Shown here piece by piece: positions 18,159-27,053 of a DNA stretch of 64,000 bases. Position numbers and translations under genes: made by a program. This stretch comes from Plastoroseomonas arctica. GTDB taxonomy: Bacteria > Pseudomonadota > Alphaproteobacteria > Acetobacterales > Acetobacteraceae. Each line of letters opens with the position of its first letter. Position 1 is the first letter of the stretch. The stretch is from the NCBI RefSeq assembly GCF_018128965.1, contig NZ_JAAEDH010000002.1, positions 62,001 through 126,000 of the forward strand, in the 5' to 3' direction. The notes under the pieces are model-generated. The model did not search any database. It saw only the letters and a program-made list of their open reading frames with translations, and was not told where the DNA came from.

Positions 18159-20059
18159 TGAAGCGATCGCTGTTCCGAGACCGTCGCGCGAACGTCCTGA
18201 TCCTCACCGCCGCGATCGCGGTGGTGCTGTTCGGCTCGGTCGGGCTCGCCATCGACGCCACCCGGGCATGGATGGTGCGCTCCCGCCTCGCCACCGCGCT
18301 GGACGCGGCCGCGCTGGTCGCGGCGCGCAGCTACTCCGTGGGCGCCACGGCGACGCAGCTGAACCAGATCAAGACCGACGCCTGCAACGTGTTCTGGGCG
18401 AATTTCGGGCGCGCCGGCGCGAACCCCTGCGTGTCCTCCGCCGGGTCGCTCGACACGACCACCTTCAGCACCGGCTACATCGGCGCCAGTGCGACGAATC
18501 CCGACCTTACCACCACGAACAGCATCCTGACGGTCACGGCGCGCGCCACGCTCAACACGACATTCCTGCGCGTGCTCGGCATCAACGCCCTGCCCACATT
18601 CACCGCCGCGGCCGCGGCGACGCGCGTTGTCGCCTCGCTCGAAGTGGCGATGGCGCTCGACGTCACCGGCTCGATGTCCCCGACCCCGTCTGGCGATAGC
18701 CAAACCAAGATCGAGGCGCTGCGGGCCGCCGGGCAGAGCTTCGTGACGACCATCTTCTCCGGCGCGGAGACCCGTGAACGGCTTTGGGTGTCGGTCGTGC
18801 CCTATACGACCCATGTTAATATTGGCAACTCCGCATATGCGCAGAACATGGTCACCGCTGCGTCGCGCAACCTGTTCCTGCCCGGCGGGCTGCCTCTGGT
18901 GGATACGCGCGGCAACCAGGTTCGCTGGCCGGGCTGCGTCGAGGTGCGTGCACAGGCAATGGGCGGCACCACGGGGGATATGACGGACACGCCGCCGACT
19001 TCGGACGCGACGCGCTACCGGGCCTGGTTCTACCCGAGTTCACTGGAGACCACGCCGACGGTCAGGTCGCTTTACTACCGGCAAAACGGTGGAACGCGCA
19101 CCGTCGATGTCGCCGGCGACAATGAATGGACGTCCTACATCGTCGGCAACCCCGCGGTGAACAACCGAGCCATCAATGAATGGGCGCTGAACCAGGACAC
19201 CAGTCGCGGGGCGGACGTCGTCACCGGAGCCGGCGCGACGATGAACCCGCTGGATATCACCGGCCCCAACCTCGGGTGCCTGCTGCATAGTCGTTACGCC
19301 ATCCTTCCGCTGACGGCGGAACGCACGACGATCAACAACCGCATCGCCGGCCTCTACCCCGACCCTTGGCTCTATCACATGTGGAATACCGGCACGAGCG
19401 CGGTCTGGATGGGTGGCACATCGGTTCATGTCGGGCTGCACGCGGCCTGGACCACGATCAGCCCGAATTGGCAGGGCCTATGGTCCGACACGCCGCAAAC
19501 GGTCCCGCTGCCCCTGTCGATGGCCAATGCAGGGATCAAGGCCATCTTGCTGATGACCGATGGCGTGAACACGCTCGGCGACATCTCCGTCCGCATCAGC
19601 GGCCGGGACTATAGCCGCGGCGCGCCCGCCGTCTGCGGCGACGACAATGTCCGCAATCCACGCCACCCCGTCGGTTGCCCAACGAGCAATAACCCCGGCT
19701 ATACCACGACGACAGGTTATGGCCCGTATGGACGCTGGTCCGCGGGCAATCTCGTGGTCACCAACAACGGTGTGCCCACCGCGACCCCGCTGACTGACGC
19801 CAATGATCCCACCACCACGGCGGAACTCGACCGCCGCGTCGCGCGGCTCTGCACCGTCATCAAGGCAGCAGGCATCGAGATCTATGTGGTGGGCTTCGAT
19901 ATCACCAGTGCGGGCGGCAATGCGGCGACTGTCCGCGCGCTTCTGACGGCGTGCGCGAACTCGACATCCGACTACTACGACGCTGCGAACTCGGCAGCAC
20001 TCAACAGCGCCTTCGTCTCCATAGCCAACCGCGTCGCGCGCGTGCGCCTGGTGCGCTGA
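18155..20059 (+). CDS. tadG: TadG-like protein with von Willebrand factor A domain
   Basis: The 634-residue protein begins MMKRSLFRDRRANVLILTAA. It has the TadG N-terminal helix (VVLFGSVGLAIDATRAW) and an alpha-helical segment LATALDAAALVAARSY. A vWA domain follows, with a MIDAS-like DVTGSM at 169-174 and LLMTDGVNT further on. The C-terminal DYYDAANSAALNSAFVSIAN matches the end of other TadG proteins. It is predicted to be an inner-membrane-anchored periplasmic protein. The start is fixed by the ATGA overlap with the previous gene. It is the last gene of the overlapping run. Confidence 0.9.
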   Translation: MMKRSLFRDRRANVLILTAAIAVVLFGSVGLAIDATRAWMVRSRLATALDAAALVAARSYSVGATATQLNQIKTDACNVFWANFGRAGANPCVSSAGSLDTTTFSTGYIGASATNPDLTTTNSILTVTARATLNTTFLRVLGINALPTFTAAAAATRVVASLEVAMALDVTGSMSPTPSGDSQTKIEALRAAGQSFVTTIFSGAETRERLWVSVVPYTTHVNIGNSAYAQNMVTAASRNLFLPGGLPLVDTRGNQVRWPGCVEVRAQAMGGTTGDMTDTPPTSDATRYRAWFYPSSLETTPTVRSLYYRQNGGTRTVDVAGDNEWTSYIVGNPAVNNRAINEWALNQDTSRGADVVTGAGATMNPLDITGPNLGCLLHSRYAILPLTAERTTINNRIAGLYPDPWLYHMWNTGTSAVWMGGTSVHVGLHAAWTTISPNWQGLWSDTPQTVPLPLSMANAGIKAILLMTDGVNTLGDISVRISGRDYSRGAPAVCGDDNVRNPRHPVGCPTSNNPGYTTTTGYGPYGRWSAGNLVVTNNGVPTATPLTDANDPTTTAELDRRVARLCTVIKAAGIEIYVVGFDITSAGGNAATVRALLTACANSTSDYYDAANSAALNSAFVSIANRVARVRLVR

Positions 20060-20415
20060 GCCGGTCGCGTAGAACGCAAGGCTTCGTCTCTGGAGATCGC
20101 GAATCCGTGCCGCGTCCGACGGCACGGCCGTAGGCCTGCGCTGCCGCACATTGACAGCGATTGGTCGGCGCCCCCCTGAAAGGTCCGCCGCGCGCACGAA
20201 CGGGCATTCGTCAACCGCGCGCGCGTTGCTGATGGTGAGCTTTGTGGCCCATCGACGATACTTCCGGCCACAAAGCACGGCGTAGCGAATACCAACCACC
20301 GGTCGATTTTCCGCCAACAGCTTTGCTGCGGCTGCGCACTGGCACGGCAACACCGTTAGGCCTCGTGGCGTCGGCGCCACAATCACTCGTGTCATCCTTT
20401 GTTAATCACCACTAG
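20060..20415. other. Intergenic region with two stem-loops after tadG
   Basis: No gene is supported in this 356-bp gap. CCGTGCCG (20105-20112) pairs perfectly with CGGCACGG (20120-20127). GCTTTGTGGCC (20239-20249) pairs perfectly with GGCCACAAAGC (20266-20276). Neither is followed by a T-run, so they are better described as possible structured RNA or weak terminators. The second half leads into the TPR/SPOR gene and probably holds its promoter. Confidence 0.5.
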
Positions 20416-22050
20416 ATGTTGACGACAACGGGGCGTTTGACGATCCTCCGCCGCATGCCGATGGCACCCCCCGATGCGCGCCGATTCGCCGCACCCACCC
20501 GATCCCTTGCGATCGCCCTCCTAAGCTTCCTTGGGCTCGGCGTCCTCGCCGGCTGCGACACGCCCACGGGCGGCCGCTCCCTCTCGGAAGCCGCGCGCCT
20601 GCGCCTGACCGAGGCCGCGGACCGGAACAACCCCGATGCCCCGGACCAGCTCACCATCGAGGTGCTGCGTCAGCAGGCGCAGCAGAACCCGAACAGCGTC
20701 GTCATCCAGGATCGCTTTGCGCAGGCGGCGCTGGCGGCGGGTCTGCCGGCCGATGCCGCAACCGCCATGCGGCGCGCCGCACTCATCGCGGGTCCGACGC
20801 AGACCCGGCTGCTCGATATCGGCCGCGCCGAAATCCGCGCCGGCAATGCCGATGGCGCGATCGAGGCGTTCCGCGCGGCCGAAGTGGCGGGGCCACCGAA
20901 CCCCGCCGTGCTCGGCGGACTCGGGCTCGCCTATGACATGAACGGCGACACCGCGTCGGCCGAGGCGGCGCATCGCCGCGCCGTCGCGCTCGCACCGCAG
21001 GATTGGGGCCTGCGCGGCAACCTCGCCCTGTCGCTGATGTTCGCCGGACGGCCGGCAGACGGCATTCGCGTGATCGGGAGCGCCGAGGGCGACAGCTCCG
21101 CACCACGCCGGGCGCGGCACAACCTGGCCCTGCTGCTCGCCGCCGATGGCCAGACCGACCGTGCCGCGCGGATCCTGCGCAACGACATGGGCCCCTCCCA
21201 GGCCGATGCGATGATGCGGGACTACCAATCCTTCGCGCAGTGGGCGGGCGCCAGCCGCCGGGACCCGCCCCGGCTGCTGGCCGACCGCCCCGATGCCATC
21301 CTGCCGCCGCCGCCCACGCCGCTCACCGCCGCGGCGCCACCTGCGCGCAGCTACGATCCCCCTGCCGCGCCTCGCGCCTACGATCCGCCGAGCGCGCCGA
21401 GCGCTTACGAACCCCCAAGCGCGTCGCGCGCCTATAACCCGCCGTCGTCGCCGATGGCGACCACGCCCGCGCCCGTCGGCGCCGATGTGCGCGCCATGGA
21501 ACCCATCAGCAGCCCAGGCGACCCGGGCTTTGTCCGCCCGCCACGCGGCCGTCGCGGCGCGGCCGCGCCCGCCGCCGCAGCATCCGAACCCTCCGGCTTC
21601 GCGATGGCACCGCCATCAACGCCGCCCGAGCCGGTGCGCGCCCCGGTTGTCGCAGCGGCAAGCGTTCCGGAACCGGCCCGCGCCATGGAGCCGGTTCCTG
21701 AGCTCGCGCCGGTGCACGCCGCGGCGCCGCCGCTTCCGCCACCGCGCGAGGCCATCGCCTCCGTGCCAGCGCCCGCGCCGGCAGCGCCGGCCGGCACTGG
21801 CGGCGGCGGCTACCAGGTCCAGGTCGCCGCACTGGGCAGCGAGGCGGAGGCGCAGCGCCTCTGGGAAACGGTCTCGTCGCGCCACGCATCGCTTCTCGAA
21901 GGCCGTGAATCCGTCATCACCCGGTTCGATCGCGGCGACCGCGTCTTCTATCGGCTGCGCCTTGGCGGTTTCGCCAGCAGCGCCGAGGCGGTTCAGTTCT
22001 GCGCCAGGCTTCGCGCCGCCAGCCAGAACTGCTTCACCGCCGCGTCCTGA
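20416..22050 (+). CDS. TPR lipoprotein (TadD-like) with C-terminal SPOR domain
   Basis: The 544-residue protein has a lipobox LAGC with Cys at residue 47. TPR-like helices follow at about residues 60-280 (ALAAGLPADAATAMRRAAL, AIEAFRAAEVAG, LGGLGLAYDMNGDTASAEAA). A Pro/Ala-rich linker contains four imperfect YDPPSAP-type repeats, and a SPOR domain (YQVQVAALGSEAEAQRLW onward, about 464-541) ends the protein. TadD in tad loci is a TPR lipoprotein; SPOR domains bind denuded peptidoglycan. The start could be as late as 20455; the lipobox position allows either. A fused TadD-SPOR would tie pilus assembly to the cell wall. Confidence 0.82.
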   Translation: MLTTTGRLTILRRMPMAPPDARRFAAPTRSLAIALLSFLGLGVLAGCDTPTGGRSLSEAARLRLTEAADRNNPDAPDQLTIEVLRQQAQQNPNSVVIQDRFAQAALAAGLPADAATAMRRAALIAGPTQTRLLDIGRAEIRAGNADGAIEAFRAAEVAGPPNPAVLGGLGLAYDMNGDTASAEAAHRRAVALAPQDWGLRGNLALSLMFAGRPADGIRVIGSAEGDSSAPRRARHNLALLLAADGQTDRAARILRNDMGPSQADAMMRDYQSFAQWAGASRRDPPRLLADRPDAILPPPPTPLTAAAPPARSYDPPAAPRAYDPPSAPSAYEPPSASRAYNPPSSPMATTPAPVGADVRAMEPISSPGDPGFVRPPRGRRGAAAPAAAASEPSGFAMAPPSTPPEPVRAPVVAAASVPEPARAMEPVPELAPVHAAAPPLPPPREAIASVPAPAPAAPAGTGGGGYQVQVAALGSEAEAQRLWETVSSRHASLLEGRESVITRFDRGDRVFYRLRLGGFASSAEAVQFCARLRAASQNCFTAAS

Positions 22051-22059
22051 CCCCGGCCT

Positions 22060-22770
22060 TCAGGCCCCCGTGCCCAGGTAAGCATCGCGGATTTCCGGCC
22101 GGTCGAGCAGCGCCCGCCCCGGCCCTTCCAGCGTGATGCGCCCGGTGACCAGCACGTAGCCGCGATGGGCCAGGCGCAGCGCCTGGTTCGCATTCTGCTC
22201 GACCAGCAGCACGGACAAGCCCTCGCGCGCATTCAACTCCCGGATGGCGGAAAAGATCTGCCGCGCAATCAGCGGTGCGAGGCCGAGCGATGGCTCGTCC
22301 AGCAGCAGCAGGCGCGGGCGCGCCATCAGGGCGCGACCGATCGCGAGCATCTGCTGCTCGCCGCCCGAAAGCGTGCCGCCGCGCTGGGCCGCGCGCTCCT
22401 TCAGGCGCGGGAACAGCGTGTAGACGCGCTCCAGGTCGCGCCCCGGGTCGTGGCCGGCGACCTCGGCGCCCATGATGAGGTTGTCGAGCACGGTCATGCG
22501 CGGGAAGACGCGGCGGCCTTCCGGGGACTGCGCGATTCCGCCGCGCATGATGGCGTGGGTCGGCAACGCCGTGATGTCCTGGCCATCGAAGGTAATGCGG
22601 CCGGCCCGAGCGCGCGGGTCGCCGCAGATGGTCATCAGCAAGGTGGATTTGCCGGCGCCATTCGCGCCGATGAGGGTGACGATCTCGCCCTCGGCGACGT
22701 GCAGGGAGACGTCGGTGAGCGCCTGGACGGCGCCGTAGCCGGCGGAGACGGTTTCGAGTTCGAGGATCAA
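22060..22770 (-). CDS. livF: Branched-chain amino-acid-type ABC transporter ATPase LivF
   Basis: This is an ABC ATPase of the LivF type: Walker A GANGAGKST, Q-loop region GGIAQSPEGRRVFPRMTV, signature LSGGEQQMLAIGRALM, Walker B LLLLDEPSLGLAP. I prefer a TTG start at 22770, giving ILELETVSAGYG as expected for LivF N-termini. The only upstream ATG (22812) would translate repeat copy B into an extra leader. It energises uptake of branched-chain amino acids or related compounds with LivG, LivM and LivH. It is the last gene of the minus-strand liv operon. Confidence 0.92.
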   Translation of the reverse strand: MILELETVSAGYGAVQALTDVSLHVAEGEIVTLIGANGAGKSTLLMTICGDPRARAGRITFDGQDITALPTHAIMRGGIAQSPEGRRVFPRMTVLDNLIMGAEVAGHDPGRDLERVYTLFPRLKERAAQRGGTLSGGEQQMLAIGRALMARPRLLLLDEPSLGLAPLIARQIFSAIRELNAREGLSVLLVEQNANQALRLAHRGYVLVTGRITLEGPGRALLDRPEIRDAYLGTGA

Positions 22771-22780
22771 GGAAGCAAGA

Positions 22781-22834
22781 CCGGGGGAAAAGAATTTCCC
22801 CCGGACCCCCAATCTTGTATTTTTGGGTTTTTGG
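22781..22834. repeat. Short intergenic repeat family, copy B (inside liv operon)
   Basis: The perfect palindrome-like core GGGGGAAAAGAATTTCCCCC occupies 22783-22802. It is followed by a C-run, AATCTTGTATTTTTGGG and TTTTTGG, and is preceded by AGCAAG. The element fills most of the 79-bp gap between livG and livF. Read on the plus strand it has the same layout and orientation as copies A and C, although the genes here are on the minus strand, so it is not placed simply as a terminator of these genes. Confidence 0.75.
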
Positions 22835-22849
22835 CGCTGGTGGCAGAGG

Positions 22850-23647
22850 TCACTCCTCGTCTCCCTCGCCCAGGTAGGCGGCGATGACGCGTGCGTCGGC
22901 GCGGATCACCGCGGGCGCTGCGTCGGCGATCTTGGCGCCATGGTCCAACACCACGATGCGGTCCGAGATGCCCATCACCACGCTCATGTCGTGCTCGATC
23001 AGCAGCAGGGAGCAGCCGCCATCGCGGATGCTGCGCAGCAGCGCCGAGAGTGCCTCGCTCTCGCGCGGATTCAGGCCGGCGGCGGGCTCGTCCAGGCACA
23101 GCAAGGCGGGCTCGGTGCACATGGCACGCGCGATCTCGAGCCGCCGCTGCGCGCCATAGGGCAGGCTGCCGGCGGGGTCGTCGGCACGGTCGAGCAGCGC
23201 CGTCATCTCCAGCCAATGCCGCGCGCGGTCGATCGCATCTCGCTCGGCGGCGGGGTAGCGCGACAGGCCGAGCACGGCGCCGATCCCGAAACCGGTCGCC
23301 GCCATCAGGCGGTTATGCTGCGCGACGAGCAGGTTCTCCAGCGCCGTCATCCCCTGGAAAAGCCGGATGTTCTGGAAGGTGCGGGCCACGCCCGCGCGCG
23401 CGATCTTGTGGCCCGCCAGCCGGTGAAGCGCGGTGTCGCGGCCCTCATGATGCAGCGTGATCGCGCCCTCGCTCGGGCGATAGAAGCCGGTGATGCAGTT
23501 GAACAGCGTGGTCTTGCCCGCACCGTTCGGGCCGATGATGGCGGTGATCGCGCCGCGCTCGGCCGCGAAGGACACCGCGTTCACCGCGGTCAGCCCGCCG
23601 AACCGCATGGTCACGGCCTCGACGCTGAGGATCGCCGCCTGGCTCAA
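22850..23647 (-). CDS. livG: Branched-chain amino-acid-type ABC transporter ATPase LivG
   Basis: The 265-residue ATPase has Walker A GPNGAGKTTLFNC, the LivG insert-like segment GVARTFQNIRLFQGMTALEN, signature LPYGAQRRLEIARAM, Walker B LLCLDEPAAGLNP and the C-terminal KIADAAPAVIRADARVIAAYLG. The start is a TTG at 23647 (LSQAAILSVEAV), which overlaps the livM stop codon by 4 bp; no ATG fits the N-terminus. It pairs with LivF as the nucleotide-binding heterodimer. Confidence 0.93.
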   Translation of the reverse strand: MSQAAILSVEAVTMRFGGLTAVNAVSFAAERGAITAIIGPNGAGKTTLFNCITGFYRPSEGAITLHHEGRDTALHRLAGHKIARAGVARTFQNIRLFQGMTALENLLVAQHNRLMAATGFGIGAVLGLSRYPAAERDAIDRARHWLEMTALLDRADDPAGSLPYGAQRRLEIARAMCTEPALLCLDEPAAGLNPRESEALSALLRSIRDGGCSLLLIEHDMSVVMGISDRIVVLDHGAKIADAAPAVIRADARVIAAYLGEGDEE

Positions 23648-24927
23648 CCCCTGCCCTCGCCCACCAGGGCACCACTGATCGCGCGGCGCTCGCCCAGCGC
23701 CACCGTCGGCGTGCGCGACGACACGAGGCCGCGCGGCCGCAGCACCATGATCACCACCATCGCGATGCCGAAGACCAGCATCCGCCACTCCTCCAGCCCG
23801 CGGAACACCTCGAACCCGCCGATCATGATCAGGGCCGCGAGCGCGATGCCGATCTGGCTGCCCATCCCCCCGAGCACCACGATGGCGAGGATGATCGCGC
23901 TCTCGATGAAGGTGAAGCTTTCTGGGCTGATGAACCCCTGGCGCGTGGCGAAGAAGCTGCCCGCGACACCCGCGAACATCGCCCCCAGCGCGAAGGCGGT
24001 GAGCTTCGTGGTGGTGATATTGATCCCCAGCGCGCGGCAGGCCGTCTCATCCTCGCGCAGCGCCTCCCAAGCGCGGCCGAGCGGCTGGCGGCGCAGGCGG
24101 ATGCTCACCCAGTTGGTCAGCAGCGCGAGGCCGAGGATCAGATAGTACAGGAACACCACTCGGTGCAGCGGCGAGGGCTCCAGCCCAAACGTGTGCGCGA
24201 AGCTGCCCGCCTCCCCGCCCATGGAAAACGGCAGCCCGAAGAAGGACGGCCGCGGAATGCCGCCGATGCCGTTCGGCCCGCCCGTGAACGACGCCCAGTT
24301 GATCAGCACCACGCGGATGATCTCGCCGAACGCCAGGGTCACGATTGCCAGGTAATCGCCCCGCAGCCTCAGCACAGGAAATCCCAGCAGCACGCCCCAG
24401 AACGCCGCGAGGATGCCTGCCAACGGCAGGCACAACCAGAAGGACAGCCCGAAATACTGCGCGAGCAGCGCGTAAGAATAGGCGCCGACCGCATAGAAGG
24501 CGACATAGCCAAGGTCGAGCAGCCCCGCGAGGCCGACCACGATGTTCAACCCCCAGCCCAGCATCACGTAGGTCAGCACCAGGATGCCGAGGTCCAGCTC
24601 ATAGCGCCCGGTACCCGGCAACCAGGGGAGTGCGACCGCGACGAGCAGCAGCACCGGCGTGAAGAATTTTCCCGCGCGGCGCAGCGGCTCCTCCCACCAC
24701 GCACTTTCCGTCGACGCCACCGGGATCTTCCGCCCGAGCCACAGCACCAGCGCAAACCGCCCGACGACCGCGAGCGCGATGAGGATCGCCGCATCGCTCC
24801 ACCGCGTGCGGATGAACAGCGCGCCCGATGGCGAGACGTCCGTGCGCAACGCCACCAGCGGCAGGAACAGCCCAGCTGCAACCAGGCCTGTGATGGCGGC
24901 GTCGCGCAGCGCGGCGGCCACCCTCAT
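23644..24927 (-). CDS. livM: Branched-chain amino-acid-type ABC permease LivM
   Basis: The 427-residue permease has about ten hydrophobic helices and LivM hallmarks: LNIVVGLAGLLDLGYVAFYAVGAY, the RLRGDYLAIVTLAFGEIIR segment, RRQPLGRAWEALREDETACRALGI, and VLGGMGSQIGI. The long N-terminal extension before the core is common in this family. The C-terminal tail after RPRGLVSSRTP is hydrophilic. It overlaps livH by 4 bp and livG by 4 bp, so the permeases and ATPases are coupled. Confidence 0.94.
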   Translation of the reverse strand: MRVAAALRDAAITGLVAAGLFLPLVALRTDVSPSGALFIRTRWSDAAILIALAVVGRFALVLWLGRKIPVASTESAWWEEPLRRAGKFFTPVLLLVAVALPWLPGTGRYELDLGILVLTYVMLGWGLNIVVGLAGLLDLGYVAFYAVGAYSYALLAQYFGLSFWLCLPLAGILAAFWGVLLGFPVLRLRGDYLAIVTLAFGEIIRVVLINWASFTGGPNGIGGIPRPSFFGLPFSMGGEAGSFAHTFGLEPSPLHRVVFLYYLILGLALLTNWVSIRLRRQPLGRAWEALREDETACRALGINITTTKLTAFALGAMFAGVAGSFFATRQGFISPESFTFIESAIILAIVVLGGMGSQIGIALAALIMIGGFEVFRGLEEWRMLVFGIAMVVIMVLRPRGLVSSRTPTVALGERRAISGALVGEGRG

Positions 24928-25838
24928 ACCTTCTCGACCTCCTGCCGGCCGAGCAGGCCGGTGGGCATGAAGATCAGCACCATCACCAGCACCGCGAAAG
25001 CCGCGACATCCTTGTACTGCACGGAGAAATACGCGCTCCAGAATGTCTCGATCAGCCCGATCAGCAGGCCCCCCAGCACCGCGCCCGGCAACGATCCGAT
25101 GCCCCCCAGCACCGCGGCCGTGAACGCCTTCACCCCCACCAGGAAGCCGATGTAGAAATCAATCACTCCATAGCGGATCAGGTACAGAGACCCCGCCACG
25201 GCGGCCAACGCCGCGCCGATCACGAAGGTCAGGCTGATGGTGCGGTCGGTGTCCACACCCAGCAGTGCCGCCATCTTGCGGTCCTGCTCGCAGGCGCGCA
25301 TCGCACGGCCCAGCGGCGTGCGCGTCACCAGCCAGGTGAACACCGCGAGCACGCTCAGCGTGATGCTCACGATCATGATCTGGATGGTGCTGAGCTGCAC
25401 CACGAAGCCGCCCTCGCGCATCACCTCGAAACCGCCGCGCACGATCGGCTCCAGCGGCTTCACCCGCGCGCCCTGGCTCACCTGCACGTAGTTCTGCAGC
25501 AGGATCGACATGCCGATCGCGCTGATCAGCGGCGCCAGCCGGAAACTGCCGCGCAATGGCCGATACGCCAGCCGCTCCACCGTCCAGCCATACAGCGCCG
25601 TCACGCTCATCGAGACCAGCAGCACCAGCAGGATGGCGCCAGGGCCTTCCATCATGCCGCCCGAGAGCAGCAGCACAATGGTGATCAAGGCGGTGAAGGC
25701 GCCGATCATGAACACGTCGCCATGGGCAAAATTGATCATGCCGATGATGCCGTAGACCATCGTGTAGCCCACGGCGATCAGGCCATAGATCATGCCGAGG
25801 GAGATGCCGTTGATGAGCTGTTGCAACGCGTAGGCCAA
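24924..25838 (-). CDS. livH: Branched-chain amino-acid-type ABC permease LivH
   Basis: The permease of about 304 residues has LivH motifs QLINGISLGMIYGLIAVGYT, MVYGIIGMINFAHGDVFMIG, LGRAMRACEQDRKMAALLG and KAFTAAVLGGIGSLPGA. The start is taken as the TTG at 25838 because GGGGGTG lies five bases upstream and LivH proteins usually begin near this point; an ATG at 25865 would add nine residues. It is the first gene of livHMGF. No LivK-type binding protein lies in the window next to it. Confidence 0.92.
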   Translation of the reverse strand: MAYALQQLINGISLGMIYGLIAVGYTMVYGIIGMINFAHGDVFMIGAFTALITIVLLLSGGMMEGPGAILLVLLVSMSVTALYGWTVERLAYRPLRGSFRLAPLISAIGMSILLQNYVQVSQGARVKPLEPIVRGGFEVMREGGFVVQLSTIQIMIVSITLSVLAVFTWLVTRTPLGRAMRACEQDRKMAALLGVDTDRTISLTFVIGAALAAVAGSLYLIRYGVIDFYIGFLVGVKAFTAAVLGGIGSLPGAVLGGLLIGLIETFWSAYFSVQYKDVAAFAVLVMVLIFMPTGLLGRQEVEKV

Positions 25839-25898
25839 ATGGCACCCCCGAACGATCCACGTCACGATAGGGGGCTAACCGCGCTAAGCAAGGAAGAT

Positions 25899-25947
25899 CG
25901 GGGAAAAGAATTTCCCCGAACCCCATTCTTTTATTTTTGGCTACTGG
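25899..25947. repeat. Short intergenic repeat family, copy C
   Basis: GGGGAAAAGAATTTCCCC (25900-25917) is followed by AACCCCATTC, TTTTATTTTTGGC and TACTGGGG, and AGCAAG precedes it. The layout matches copies A and B in the same plus-strand orientation. It lies between the Bug-protein gene and livH, both on the minus strand. Confidence 0.75.
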
Positions 25948-25967
25948 GGCGGGCGTCGAAGGCGGCG

Positions 25968-26933
25968 CTAACCGCGCCAGGGGCGGGCGTGCCACAGGGC
26001 CTGGACGCGCTGGTCGATCTCCATCGCCATGGCGGCGTATTCGCGGCCGAAGACGGGGCGCAAGGGCATCAGCTGGCGCTCCGCCTCGCGCGTGAAGGCC
26101 GGGTCCGCCACCGCCTCGCGCAGCGCGTTCTCCAGCCGCTCCGCGATGGCGCGCGGCAGGCCCGGCGGACCCACGATGCCGCGCGAAGCCCCATAGACCA
26201 CGTCCATCCCCAGCTCGCGGAAGGTCGGCACATCCGCGGCCTCGCTCCAGCGCGTACGGTTTGCCTGGGCCAGGCAGCGCGCCTTGCCCTCGCGCTTGAG
26301 CGCCAGGCAATCGCCCACATTCATGGCCGCGACGTCGAAATGCCCGCCCAGCATCTGCGGGATCAGCGGCGCCGCCCCCGCGAAGGGAATGTGGATCATC
26401 GGCGGGATGCCCGTCGCCGCCTCGAACCCCACCATGAAGATGTGGTCGTCCGACCCGATGCCGGTGGTGGCATAGGTCAACTGGCCCGGCCGGGCGCGCG
26501 CCAGCTCGATCAGGTGCGCCACGTCGCGGATCGGGCTCTCCTGGCGCACGTAGAAGCAGTTCCCGTCCTCGACGATATTGGCCAGGTAGGTGAACTCCAT
26601 CGGGCGGAACCGGACCTGTCGCTCCAGCGCGATGGAATTCACCGCCGGCAAGGTCGTTGCCCCCAGCGTGTAGCCATCGGGCGCCGCGTTGAAAGTCACC
26701 TCCAGCCCGATCTGGCCGGCCGCACCCGTGCGGTTCAGCACCACCGGCCGCAGGCCAGGAATGCGCTGCGCGACCAGCGGCATGATGAGGCGCGTCATCA
26801 CATCCACCCCGCCGCCGGCCGGGAACGGCACCACCACCTCCACCACCTTTTCGTTGGGCCATGCCGCCTGTGCGCGGGCAATATTGGGCATGGCGAGGCC
26901 GGCCAGCGCGGCCAGGCTGCGGCGTGTGGGCAT
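25968..26933 (-). CDS. Bug/TctC-family tripartite tricarboxylate binding protein
   Basis: The 321-residue protein has a signal peptide (MPTRRSLAALAGLAMPNIARAQA) and the Bug-family motifs VEVVVPFPAGGGVDVMTRL, PAPDGYTLG-type NAAPDGYTLG, ARPGQLTYATTGIGS and VPTFRELGMDVV. Bug proteins are periplasmic binding proteins for carboxylates, amino acids or aromatic acids, many without their own permease. The ATG at 26933 is preceded by GGGGAGGA, a strong ribosome site. No TctA/TctB permease is nearby; it lies upstream of livH, and use with another permease is only a guess. Confidence 0.92.
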   Translation of the reverse strand: MPTRRSLAALAGLAMPNIARAQAAWPNEKVVEVVVPFPAGGGVDVMTRLIMPLVAQRIPGLRPVVLNRTGAAGQIGLEVTFNAAPDGYTLGATTLPAVNSIALERQVRFRPMEFTYLANIVEDGNCFYVRQESPIRDVAHLIELARARPGQLTYATTGIGSDDHIFMVGFEAATGIPPMIHIPFAGAAPLIPQMLGGHFDVAAMNVGDCLALKREGKARCLAQANRTRWSEAADVPTFRELGMDVVYGASRGIVGPPGLPRAIAERLENALREAVADPAFTREAERQLMPLRPVFGREYAAMAMEIDQRVQALWHARPWRG

Positions 26934-27053
26934 GGTTCGATCCTCCCCTTTTTTCCTTGCGGCGAGCCTGCCCCGAATCCGGCCGCGAGTGGAAGGGTTT
27001 CCGCATCGCCGCAGCCGCCGCATCATCGCGCCATCAGCCGAAGGGGTTTCGTA

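Noticed and set aside
19478-20395. Minus-strand frame reaching into the gap after tadG
   Set aside because: Two-thirds of it is antisense to tadG. The remaining part in the gap has no family resemblance and no ribosome site, so a gene is not supported.
22771-22812. Upstream ATG for livF at 22812
   Set aside because: It would translate the inserted repeat copy B as an N-terminal leader; LivF homologues begin near the TTG at 22770.
24661-24685. GAATTTTCCC match to the short repeat inside livM
   Set aside because: It is coding sequence (AGKFF) without the flanking parts of the repeat (AGCAAG, C-run, ATTTTTGG), so it is a chance likeness.
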